This document shows, one piece after another, positions 49,000 through 61,300 of a stretch of 64,000 bases of DNA. The number at the start of each line of letters is the position of its first letter. Position 1 is the first letter of the stretch. Below the pieces are notes generated by a model, which saw nothing but the letters and a program-made list of their open reading frames with translations, did no database searches and was not told the DNA's origin. The stretch covers positions 620,001 through 684,000 of the forward strand of contig NW_026912129.1 in NCBI RefSeq assembly GCF_963662255.1. Direction: 5' to 3'. The position numbers and the translations under genes are program-made. Source of the DNA: Cinclus cinclus. Its lineage: Eukaryota; Chordata; Aves; Passeriformes; Cinclidae.

Positions 49000-49928
49000 T
49001 TGGGTCACAGTGGATCCTTGCTTCTCTTAACCCCTGTGGTGTCACAATGCATCCCATGCCCTTTTAGGCCACTTGATGTCACAATGAATCATTTGATTCT
49101 TGGCCTTCATGGTGTCATAATGGTTCCTTGCCTCTATAGGTCCCAATGCTGCCACAATTCATGCGTGGTCCTTTTGCGCCCCCTGGTGTCAAAAGGGATT
49201 CTTACCTTGTTAGCCTGCATTGGGTCACAATGGATCCTTGCTTCTCTTAACCCCTGTGTTGTCACAATGCATTCCATGCCCTTTCAGGCCACTTGATGTC
49301 ACAATGAATTATTTGATTCTTGGCCTCCATGGTGGCATAATAGATCCTTGCTTCTATTGGTCCCCGTGCTGTAACAATTCATCCCTGGCCCTTTTAGGCC
49401 CATTGGTGCCACAAGGGATCATTAGATTGTTAGCCTGCATTGGGTCACAATGGTTCCTTGCTTCTCTTAACCTCTGTGGTGTCACAATGCATCCCATGCC
49501 CTTTTAGGCCACTTGATGTCACAATGAATCATTTGATTCTTGGCCTCCATGGTGGCATAATAGATCCTTGCTTCTATTGGTCCCCGTGCTGTAACAATTC
49601 ATCCCTGGCCCTTTTAGGCCCATTGGTGCCACAAGGGATCATTAGATAGTTAGCCTGCATTGGGTCACAATGGTTCCTTGCTTCTCTTAACCTCTGTGGT
49701 GTCACAATGCATCCCATGCACTTTTAGGCCACTTGATGTCACAATGAATCATTTGATTCTTGGCCTTCATGGTGTCATAATGGTTCCTTGTTTCTATTGG
49801 GCCCCATGCAGTCACAATTCATCCCTGGCCCTTTTACGCCCCCTGGTGTCAAATGGGATCCTGGGATTATTAGCCTGCATTGGGTCACAATGTTTCCTTG
49901 CTTCTCTTAACCCCTGTGCTGTCACAAT
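49000..49928. repeat. Segmental copy, partner 54064-54992 (offset 5064)
   Basis: About four units match in the same order, beginning at the CACAGTGGATCC variant and including CAATGCTGCCACAATTCATGCG and CCTTTCAGGCC. A related copy starts at 50541 (offset 1541). The match with 54 kb ends where one copy reads CAATGAATCCC and the other CAATGCATCCC. Confidence 0.83.
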
Positions 49929-50392
49929 GAATCCCATGCCCTTTTAGGCCACTTGATGTCACAATGAATCATTTGATTCTTGGCCTCCATGGTGGCATAA
50001 TAGATCCTTGCTTCTATTGGTCCCCGTGCTGTAACAATCCATCCCTGGCCCTTTTTATAACCCCTGGTGCCACAAGGGATCATTAGATTGTTAGCCTGCA
50101 TTGGGTCACAATGGTTCCTTGCTCCTCTTAACCTCTGTGCTGTCACAATGCATTCCAAGCCCTTTTAGACCACTTGGTCTTACAATGAAACATTTGATTC
50201 TTGGCCTCCATGGTGGCATAATAGATCCTTGATTCTATTGGTCCCCGTGATGTAACAATTCATCCCTGGCCCTTTTAGGCCCTTTGGTGTCACAAGGGAT
50301 CATTAGATTGTTAGCCTGCATTGGGTCACAATGGTTCCTTGCTTCTCTTAACCTCTGTGGTGTCACAATGCATCCCATGCCCTTTTAGGCCA

Positions 50393-50612
50393 CTTGATGT
50401 CACAATGAATCATTTGATTCTTGGCCTCCATGGTGTCATAATGGTTCCTTGTTTCTATTGGGCCCCATGCTGTCACAATTCATCCCTGGCCCTTTTACGC
50501 CCCCTGGTGTCAAATGGGATCCTGGGATTATTAGCCTCCATTGGGTCACAGTGGATCCTTGCTTCTCTTAACCCCTGTGGTGTCACAATGCATCCCATGC
50601 CCTTTTAGGCCA
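50393..50612 (+). repeat. Representative 220-bp satellite unit with six monomers
   Basis: This unit shows the internal structure clearly. Monomer A is 50393-50428 (36 bp), B 50429-50466 (38), C 50467-50503 (37), D 50504-50538 (35), E 50539-50575 (37) and F 50576-50612 (37). By eye, A and D, B and E, and C and F each align at roughly 80 percent, clearly better than A with B. The unit is therefore a diverged duplicate of a 110-bp trimer. The next monomer A begins at 50613, exactly 220 bp later. Confidence 0.9.
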
Positions 50613-51420
50613 CTTGATGTCACAATGAATCATTTGATTCTTGGCCTTCATGGTGTCATAATGGTTCCTTGCCTCTATAGGTCCCAATGCTGCCACAATT
50701 CATGCGTGGTCCTTTTGCGCCCCCTGGTGTCAAAAGGGATTCTTACCTTGTTAGCCTGCATTGGGTCACAATGGATCCTTGCTTCTCTTAACCTCTGTGG
50801 TGTCACAATGCATCCCATGCCCTTTCAGGCCACTTGATGCCACAATGAATTATTTGATTCTTGGCCTCCATGGTGGCATAATAGATCCTTGCTTCTATTG
50901 GTCCCCGTGCTGTAACAATTCATCCCTGGCCCTTTTAGGCCCATTGGTGCCACAAGGGATCATTAGATTGTTAGCCTGCATTGGGTCACAATGGTTCCTT
51001 GCTTCTCTTAACCTCTGTGGTGTCACAATGCATCCCATGCCCTTTTAGGCCACTTGATGTCACAATGAATCATTTGATTCTTGGACTCCATGGTGGCATA
51101 ATAGATCCTTGCTTCTATTGGTCCCCGTGCTGTAACAATCCATCCCTGGCCCTTTTAGGCCCATTGGTGCCACAAGGGATCATTAGATAGTTAGCCTGCA
51201 TTGGGTCACAATGGTTCCTTGCTTCTCTTAACCTCTGTGGTGTCACAATGCATCCCATGCCCTTTTAGGCCACTTGATGTCACAATGAATCATTTGATTC
51301 TTGACCTCCATGGTGTCATAATGGTTCCTTGTTTCTATTGGGCCCCATGCTTTCACAATTCATCCCTGGCCCTTTTACGCCCCCTGGTGTCAAATGGGAT
51401 CCTGGGATTATTAGCCTGCA

Positions 51421-52018
51421 TTGGGTCACAATGTTTCCTTGCTTCTCTTCACCCCTGTGCTGTCACAATGCATCCCATGCCCTTTTAGGCCACTTGATGT
51501 CACAATGAATCATTTGATTCTTGGCCTCCACGGTGGCATAATAGATCCTTGCTTCTATTGGTCCCCGTGCTGTAACAATCCATCCCTGGCCCTTTTTATA
51601 ACCCCTGGTGCCACCAGGGATCATTAGATTGTTAGCATGCCTTGGGTCACAATGGTTCCTTGCTTCTCTTAACCTCTGTGGTGTCACAATGCATTCCAAG
51701 CCCTTTTAGGCCCCTTGATGTCACAATGAACCATTTGATTCTTGGCCTTCATGGTCTCATAATGGTTCCTTGCTTCTATAGGTCCCCATGCTGTCAGAGT
51801 TCATCCGTGGTCCTTTTGCGCCCCCTGGTGTCAAAAGGGATTCTTAGATTGTTAGCCTGCATTGGGTCACAATGGTTCCTTGCTTCTCTTAACCCCTGTG
51901 CTGTCACAATGCATCCCATGCCCTTTTAGGCCGCTTGATGTCACAATGAATCATTTGATTCTTGGCCTCCATGGTGGCATAATTGTACCAGGTTTTACTT
52001 GGGCCCCATGCTTTCACA
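51421..52018. repeat. Segmental copy, partner 54944-55541 (offset 3523)
   Basis: The copies share CAATGTTTCC, GGTGCCACCAGGG, GCATGCCTTGGG, GGCCCCTTGATG and GGCCGCTTGATG in order over about 2.7 units. A few single-base changes separate them. They diverge after about 52018/55541. Confidence 0.85.
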
Positions 52019-55000
52019 ATTCATCCCTGCCCCTTTTAGGCCCATTGGTGTCACAAGGGATCATTAGATTGTTAGCCTGCATTGGGTCACAATGGTTCCT
52101 TGCTTCTCTTAACCTCTGTGGTGTCACAATGCATCCCATGCACTTTTAGGCCACTTGATATCACAATGAATCATTTGATTCTTGGCCTCCATGGTGTCAT
52201 AATGGTTCCTTGTTTCTATTGGGCCCCATGCTGTCACAATTCATCCCTGGCCCTTTTACGCCCCCTGGTGTCAAATGGGATCCTGGGATTATTAACCTCC
52301 ATTGGGTCACAATGGATCCTTGCTTCTCTTAACCCCTGTGGTGTCACAATGCATCCCATGCCCTTTTAGGCCACATGATGTCACATTGAATCATTTGATT
52401 CTTGGCCTCCATGGTGGCGTAATTGTACCAGGTTTTACTTGGGCCCCATGCTTTCACAATACATCCCTGCCCCTTTTAGGCCCATTGGTGTCAAAAGGGA
52501 TCATTAGATTGTTAGCCTCCATTGGGTCACAATGGATCCTTGCTTCTCTTAACCCCTGTGCTGTCACAATGCATCCCATGCCCTTTTAGGCCACATGATG
52601 TCACAATGAATCATTTGATTCTTGGCCTCCACGGTGGCATAATAGATCCTTGCTTCTATTGGTCCCTGGGCTGTAACAATCCATCCCTGGCCCTTTTTAT
52701 ACCCCCTGGTGCCACAAGGGATAATTAGATTGTTAGCCTGCATTGGGTCACAATGGTTCCTTGCTTCTCTTAACCTCTGTGGTGTCACAATGCATCCCAT
52801 GCCCTTTTACGCCACTTGATGTCACAATGAATCATTTGATTCTTGGCCTCCATGGTGTCATAATTGTTCCTTGTTTCTATTGGGCCCCATGCTGTCACAA
52901 TTCATCCCTGGCCCTTTTACGCCCCCTGGTGTCAAATGGGATCCTGGGCTTATTAGCCTCTATAGGGACACAATGGATCCTTGCTTCTCTTAACCCCTGT
53001 GGTGTCACAATGCATCCCATGCCCTTTTAGGCCACTTGATGTCACAATGAATCATTTGATTCTTGGCCTCCATGGTGGCGTAATTGTACCAGGTTTTACT
53101 TGGGCCCCATGCTTTCACAATTCATCCCTGCCCCTTTTAGGCCCATTGGTGTCACAAGGGATCATTAGATTGTTAGCCTGCATTGGGTCACAATGGTTCC
53201 TTGCTTCTCTTAACCTCTGTGGTGTCACAATGCATCCCATGCCCTTTTAGGCCACTTGATGTCACAATGAATCATTTGATTCTTGGCCTCCATGGTGTCA
53301 TAATGTTTCCTTTTTTCTATTGGGCCCCATGCTATCACAATTCATCCCTGGCCCTTTTACGCCCCCTGGTGTCAAATGGGATCCTGGGATTATTAGCCTC
53401 CATTAGGTCACAATGGATCCTTGCTTCTCTTAACCCCTGTGGTGTCACAATGCATTCCAAGCCCTTTTAGGCCACTTGGTCTTACAATGAACCATTTGAT
53501 TCTTGGCCTTCATGGTGTCATAATGGTTCCTTGCTTCTATAGGTCCCCATGCTGTCAGAGTTCATCCGTGGTCGTTTTGCGCCCCCTGGTGTCAAAAGGG
53601 ATTCTTAGATTGTTAGCCTGCATTGGGTCACAATGGTTCCTTGCTTCTCTTAACCCCTGTGGTGTCACAATGCATCCCATGCCCTTTTAGGCCACTTGAT
53701 GTCACAATGAATCATTTGATTCTTGGCCTCCACGGTGGCATAATAGATCCTTGTTTCTATTGGGCCCCATGCTGTAACAATCCATCCCTGGCCCTTTTTA
53801 TACACCCTGGTGCCACAAGGGATCATTAGATTGTTAGCCTGCATTGGGTCACAATGGTTCCTTGCTTCTCTTAACCTCTGTGGTGTCACAATGCATCCCA
53901 TGCCCTTTTAGGCCACTTGATGTCACAATGAATCATTTGATTCTTGGCCTCCTCGGTGGCATAATGGTTCCTTGTTTCTATTGGGCCCCATGCTTTCACA
54001 ATTCATCCCTGGCCCTTTTACGCCCCCTGGTGTCAAATGGGATCCTGGGATTATTAGCCTCCATTGGGTCACAGTGGATCCTTGCTTCTCTTAACCCCTG
54101 TGGTGTCACAATGCATCCCATGCCCTTTTAGGCCACATGATGTCACATTGAATCATTTGATTCTTGGCCTTCATGGTGTCATAATGGTTCCTTGCCTCTA
54201 TAGGTCCCAATGCTGCCACAATTCATGCGTGGTCCTTTTGCGCCCCCTGGTGTCAAAAGGGATTCTTACCTTGTTAGCCTGCATTGGGTCACAATGGATC
54301 CTTGCTTCTCTTAACCCCTGTGCTGTCACAATGCATTCCATGCCCTTTCAGGCCACTTGATGTCACAATGAATTATTTGATTCTTGGCCTCCATGGTGGC
54401 ATAATAGATCCTTGCTTCTATTGGTCCCCGTGCTGTAACAATTCATCCCTGGCCCTTTTAGGCCCATTGGTGCCACAAGGGATCATTAGATTGTTAGCCT
54501 GCATTGGGTCACAATGGTTCCTTGCTTCTCTTAACCTCTGTGGTGTCACAATGCATCCCATGCCCTTTTAGGCCACTTGATGTCACAATGAATCATTTGA
54601 TTCTTGGCCTCCATGGTGGCATAATAGATCCTTGCTTCTATTGGTCCCCGTGCTGTAACAATTCATCCCTGGCCCTTTTAGGCCCATTGGTGCCACAAGG
54701 GATCATTAGATAGTTAGCCTGCATTGGGTCACAATGGTTCCTTGCTTCTCTTAACCTCTGTGGTGTCACAATGCATCCCATGCCCTTTTAGGCCACTTGA
54801 TGTCACAATGAATCATTTGATTCTTGGCCTTCATGGTGTCATAATGGTTCCTTGTTTCTATTGGGCCCCATGCAGTCACAATTCATCCCTGGCCCTTTTA
54901 CGCCCCCTGGTGTCAAATGGGATCCTGGGATTATTAGCCTGCATTGGGTCACAATGTTTCCTTGCTTCTCTTAACCCCTGTGCTGTCACAATGCATCCCA

Positions 55001-55990
55001 TGCCCTTTTAGGCCACTTGATGTCACAATGAATCATTTGATTCTTGGCCTCCACGGTGGCATAATAGATCCTTGCTTCTATTGGTCCCCGTGCTGTAACA
55101 ATCCATCCCTGGCCCTTTTTATAACCCCTGGTGCCACCAGGGATCATTAGATTGTTAGCATGCCTTGGGTCACAATGGTTCCTTGCTTCTCTTAACCTCT
55201 GTGGTGTCACAATGCATTCCAAGCCCTTTTAGGCCCCTTGATGTCACAATGAACCATTTGATTCTTGGCCTTCATGGTGTCATAATGTTTCCTTGCTTCT
55301 ATAGGTCCCCATGCTGTCAGAGTTCATCAGTGGTCCTTTTGCGCGCCCTGGTGTCAAAAGGGATTCTTAGATCGTTAGCCTGCATTGGGTCACAATGGTT
55401 CCTTGCTTCTCTTAACCCCTGTGCTGTCACAATGCATCCCATGCCCTTTTAGGCCGCTTGATGTCACAATGAATCATTTGATTCTTGGCCTCCATGGTGG
55501 CATAATTGTACCAGGTTTTACTTGGACCCCATGCTTTCACAATACATCCCTGCCCCTTTTAGGCCCATTGGTGTCAAAAGGGATCATTAGATTGTTAGCC
55601 TCCATTGGGACACAATGGATCCTTGTTTCTCTTAAACCCTTTGCTTTCACAATGCATCCCATGCCCTTTTAGGCCACTTGATGTCACAATGAATCATTTG
55701 ATTCATGGCCTCCATGGTGGCGTAATTGTACCAGGTTGAAATTGGGCCCCATGCTTTCACAATACATCCCTGCCCCTTTTAGGCCCATTGGTTTCAAAAG
55801 GGATCATTAGATTGTTAGCCTCCATTGGGTCCCAATGGATCCTTGCTTCTCTTAACCCCTTTGCTGTCACAATGCATCCCATGACCTTTTAGGACACTTG
55901 ATGTCACAATGAATCATTTGATTCTTGGCCTCCATGGTGTCATCATGGTTCCTTGTTTCTATTGGGCCCCATGCTGTCACAATTCATCCC

Positions 55991-57440
55991 TGCCCCTTTT
56001 AGGCCCATTGGTGTCACAAGGGATCATTAGATTGTTAGCCTCCATTGGGTCACAATGGATCCTTGCTTCTCTTAACCCCTGTGCTGTCACAATGCATCCC
56101 ATGCCCTTTTAGGCCACTTGATGTCACAATGAATCATTTAATTCTTGGCATCCATGGTGGCGTAATTGCACCAGGTTTTAATTGGGCCCCATGCTGTCGC
56201 AATACATCCCTGGTTCTTTTAGGCCCATTGGTGTCACAAGGGATCATTAGATTTTTAGGCTCCATTGGGTCACAATGGTTCCTTGCTTCTCTTCATCTCT
56301 GTGCAGTCACAATGCATCCCATGCCCTTTTAGGCCACATGATGTCACAATGAATGATTTGATTCATGGCCTCCATGGTAGCACTGTAGATCCTTGTTCTA
56401 TTGGTCCCCGTGCTTTCACAATTCATCCCTGGCCCTTTTAGACCCATTGGTGTCACAAGGGATCATTAGATTGTTAGCCTGCATTGGGTCACAATGGTTC
56501 CTTGCTTCTCTTAACCCCTGTTGTGTCACAATGCATCCCATGCCTTTTTAGGCCACTTGAAGTCACAATGAATCATTTAATTCTTGGCCTCCATGGTGGC
56601 GTAATTGTACCAGGTTTTAATTGGGCCCCATGCTTTCACAATACATCCCTGCCACTTTTAGGCCCATTGGTGTCAAAAGGGATCATTAGATTGTTAGCCT
56701 GCATTGGGTCACAATGGATCCTTGCTTCTCTTAACCCCTGTGCTGTCACAATGCATCCCATGCCCTTTTAGGCCACATGATGTCACAATAAATCATTTGA
56801 TTCTTGGCCTCCACGGTGGCATAATAGATCCTTGCTTCTATTGGTCCCCGTGCTGTAACAATCCATCCCTGGCCCTTTTTATGACATCTGGTGCCACAAG
56901 GGATCATTAGATTGTTAGCCTGCATTGGGTCACAATGGTTCCTTGCTTCTCTTAACCTCTGTGCTGTCACAATGCATTCCAAGCCCTTTTAGGCCACTTG
57001 GTCTTACAATGAATCATTTGATTCTTGCCCTCCATGGTGGTTTAATTGTGCCAGGATTTAATTGGGCCCCATGCTTTCACAATACATCCCTGCCCCTTTT
57101 AGGCCCATTGGTGTCAAAAGGGATCATTAGATTGTTAGCCTCCATTGGGTCACAATGGATCCTTACTTCTCTTAACCCCTGTGCTGTCACAATGCATCCC
57201 ATGCCCTTTTAGGCCACTTGATGTCACAATGAATCATTAGATTCTTGGCCTCCATGGTGTCATAATGGTTCCTTGTTTCTATTGGGCCCCATGCTGTCAC
57301 AATTCATCCCTGGCCCTTTTACGCCCCCTGGTGTCAAATGGGATCCTGGGATTATTAGCCTCCTTTGGGTCACAATGGATCCTTGCTTCTCTTAACCCCT
57401 GTGCTGTCACAATGCATCCCATGCCCTTTTAGGCCACTTG
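55991..57440. repeat. Segmental copy, partner 58412-59861 (offset 2421)
   Basis: Six to seven units match, including the unusual CTTCATCTCTGTGCAGTCAC, GGTAGCACTGTAGATCCTTGTTC and TTATGACATCTGG. A few single-base differences exist. The offset is 11 units plus 1 bp. The second copy was itself copied again to 61.4 kb. Confidence 0.88.
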
Positions 57441-59387
57441 ATATCACAATGAATCATTTGATTCTTGGCCTCCATGGTGGCAGAATTGTACCAGGTTTTA
57501 CTTGGGCCCCATGCTTTCACAATTCATCCCTGCCCCTTTTAGGCCCATTGGTGTCAAAAGGGATCATTAGATTGTTAGCCTGAATTGGGTCACAATGGAT
57601 CCTTGCTTCTCTTAACCCCTGTGCTGTCACAATGCATCCCATGCCCTTTTAGGCCACATGATGTCACAATGAATCATTTGATTCTTGGCCTCCACGGTGG
57701 CATAATAGATCCTTGCTTCTATTGGTCCCCGTGCTGTAACAATCCATCCCTGGCCCTTTTTATGACATCTGGTGCCACAAGGGATCATTAGATTGTTAGC
57801 CTGCATTGGGTCACAATGGTTCCTTGCTTCTCTTAACCTCTGTGGTGTCACAATGCATTCCAAGCCCTTTTAGGCCACTTGGTCTTACAATGAACCATTT
57901 GATTCTTGGCCTTCATGGTGTCATAATGGTTCCTTGTTTCTATTGGGCCCCATGCTGTCACAATTCATCCCTGGCCTTTTACGCCCCCTGGTGTCAAATG
58001 GGATCCTGGGATTATTAGCCTCCATTGGATCACAATGGATCCTTGCTTCTCTTAACCCCTGTGCTGTCACAATGCATCCCATGCCCTTTTAGGCCACTTG
58101 ATGTCACAATGAATCATTTGATTCTTGGCCTCCACGGTGGCATAATGGATCCTTGATTTTATTGGTCCCCGTGCTGTAACAATCCATCCCTGGCACTTTT
58201 TATGACCTCTGGTGACACAAGGGGTCATTAGATTGCTAGCCTGCATTGGGTCACAATGGTTCCTTGCTTCTCTTAACCTCTGTGGTGTCACAATGCATCC
58301 CATGCCCTTTTAGGCCACTTGATGTCACAATGAATCATTTGATTCTTGGCCTTCATGGTGGCATAATTGTACCAGGTATAACTTGGGCCCCATGCTTTCA
58401 CAATTTATCACTGCCCCTTTTAGGCCCATTGGTGTCACAAGGGATCATTAGATTGTTAGCCTCCATTGGGTCACAATGGATCCTTGCTTCTCTTAACCCC
58501 TGTGCTGTCACAATGCATCCCATGCCCTTTTAGGCCACTTGATGTCACAATGAATCATTTAATTCTTGGCCTCCATGGTGGTGTAATTGCACCAGGTTTT
58601 AATTGGGCCCCATGCTGTCACAATACATCCCTGGTTCTTTTAGGCCCATTGGTGTCACAAGGGATCATTAGATTTTTAGGCTCCATTGGGTCACAATGGT
58701 TCCTTGCTTCTCTTCATCTCTGTGCAGTCACAATGCATCCCATGCCCTTTTAGGCCACATGATGTCACAATGAATGATTTGATTCATGGCCTCCATGGTA
58801 GCACTGTAGATCCTTGTTCTATTGGTCCCCGTGCTTTCACAATTCATCCCTGGCCCTTTTAGACCCATTGGTGTCACAAGGGATCATTAGATTGTTAGCC
58901 TGCATTGGGTCACAATGGTTCCTTGCTTCTCTTAACCCCTGTTGTGTCACAATGCATCCCATGCCCTTTTAGGCCACTTGATGTCACAATGAATCATTTA
59001 ATTCTTGGCCTCCATGGTGGCGTAATTGTACCAGGTTTTAATTGGGCCCCATGCTTTCACAATACATCCCTGCCCCTTTTAGGCCCATTGGTGTCAAAAG
59101 GGATCATTAGATTGTTAGCCTGCATTGGGTCACAATGGATCCTTGCTTCTCTTAACCCCTGTGCTGTCACAATGCATCCCATGCCCTTTTAGGCCACATG
59201 ATGTCACAATAAATCATTTGATTCTTGGCCTCCACGGTGGCATAATAGATCCTTGCTTCTATTGGTCCCCGTGCTGTAACAATCCATCCCTGGCCCTTTT
59301 TATGACATCTGGTGCCACAAGGGATCATTAGATTGTTAGCCTGCATTGGGTCACAATGGTTCCTTGCTTCTCTTAACCTCTGTGCTG

Positions 59388-60879
59388 TCACAATGCATTC
59401 CAAGCCCTTTTAGGCCACTTGGTCTTACAATGAATCATTTGATTCTTGCCCTCCATGGTGGTTTAATTGTGCCAGGATTTAATTGGGCCCCATGCTTTCA
59501 CAATACATCCCTGCCCCTTTTAGGCCCATTGGTGTCAAAAGGGATCATTAGATTGTTAGCCTCCATTGGGTCACAATGGATCCTTACTTCTCTTAACCCC
59601 TGTGCTGTCACAATGCATCCCATGCCCTTTTAGGCCACTTGATGTCACAATGAATCATTAGATTCTTGGCCTCCATGGTGTCATAATGGTTCCTTGTTTC
59701 TATTGGGTCCCATGCTGTCACAATTCATCCCTGGCCCTTTTAGGCCCCCTGGTGTCAAATGGGATCCTGGGATTATTAGCCTCCATTGGGTCACAATGGA
59801 TCCTTGCTTCTCTTAACCCCTGTGCTGTCACAATGCATCCCATGCCCTTTTAGGCCACTTGATGTCACAATGAATCATTTAATTCTTGGCCTCCATGGTG
59901 GCGTAATTGTACCAGGTTTTAATTGGGCCCCAGACTTTCACAATACGTCCCTGGTTCTTTTAGGCCCTTTGGAGTCAAAAGGGATCATTAGATTTTTAGC
60001 CTCCATTGGGTCACAATGGTTCCTTGCTTCTCTTAACCCCTGTGCTGTCACAATGCATCCCATGACCTTTTAGGCCACATGATGTCACAATGAATTATTT
60101 GATTCTTGGCCTCCATGGTGGCACTGTAGATCCTTGTTCTATTGGTCCCCGTGCTTTCACAATTCATCCCTGTCCCTTTTAGGCCCATTGGTGTCACAAG
60201 GGATCATTAGATTGTTAGCCTGCATTGGGTCACACTGGTTCCTTGCTTCTCTTAACCCCTGTGGTGTCACAATGCATCCCATGCCCTTTTAGGCCACTTG
60301 ATGTCACAATGAATCATTTAATTCTTGGCCTCCATGGTGGCGTAATTGTACCAGGTTTTAATTGGGCCCCATGTTTCACAATTCATCCCTGGCCATTTTA
60401 GGCCTATTGGTGTCACAAGGGATCATTAGATTGTTAGCCGGCATTGGGTCACAATGGATCCTTGCTTCTCTTAACCTCTGTGGTGTCACAATGCATCCCA
60501 TGCCGTTTTAGGCCACTTGATGTCACAATGAATCATTTGATTCTTGGCCTTCATGGTGTCATAATAGTTCATTGTTTCTACTGGGCCCCATGCTGTCACA
60601 ATTCATTCCTGGCCCTTTTACGCTCCCTGGTGTCAAAAGGGATCCTGGGATTATTAGCCTCCATTGGGTCACAATGGATCCTTGCTTCTCTTAACCCCTG
60701 TTCTGTCAAAATGCATCCCATGCCCTTTTAGGCCACTTGATGTCACAATGAATTATTTGATTCTTGGCCTCAAAGGTGGCATAATAGATCCTTGCTTCTA
60801 TTGGTCCCCGTGCTGTAACAATTCATCCCTGGCACTTTTAGGCCCATTGGTGTCACAAGGGATCATTAGATTGTTAGCC
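59388..60879. repeat. Tandem segmental copy, partner 61367-62858 (offset 1979)
   Basis: About 1.49 kb in which no difference was found at the positions compared, including rare features such as CCCATGTTTCACAATTC, CACACTGGTTCC, TAGTTCATTGTTTCTACTGG and CTCAAAGGTGGC. The offset is nine units minus 1 bp, so the copies lie almost directly end to end. The right end at 62859 is a sharp switch to sequence of the 46.8-kb type. Confidence 0.92.
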
Positions 60880-60954
60880 TCCATTGGGTCACAATGGTTC
60901 CTTGCTTCTCTTAGCCCCTGTGGTGTCACAATGCATCCCATGCCCTTTTAGGCC

Positions 60955-61300
60955 ACCTGGTGTTACAATGAAACATTTGAGTCTTGGCCTTCATGGTGTC
61001 ATAATGTTTCCATGTTTTTATTGGGCCCCATGCTTTCACAATTCATCCCTGGCCCTTTTAAAACACCTTGTGTGACAAGGGATCATTAGATTGTTAGCCT
61101 GCATTGGGTCACAATGGTTCCTTGCATCTCTTAAACCCTGTGGAGTCACAATGCATCCCATGCCCTTTTAGGCCACTTGATGTCACAATGAATCATTTGA
61201 TTCTTGGCCTCGATGGTGGCATAATATTTCCATGTTTTTATTGTGACCCATGCTTTCACAATACATCCCTGGCCCTATTACAACCCCTAGGTGTCAAAAG
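60955..61300. repeat. Isolated ATTTCCATG-type satellite units
   Basis: Two consecutive units carry monomer B with TTTCCATGTTTTTATTG and, in the second, CCCTATTACAACCCC in monomer C. This subtype is frequent in 1-10.6 kb, but I found no other example between 10.7 and 60.9 kb. They lie between the two 1979-bp copies. Confidence 0.7.
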
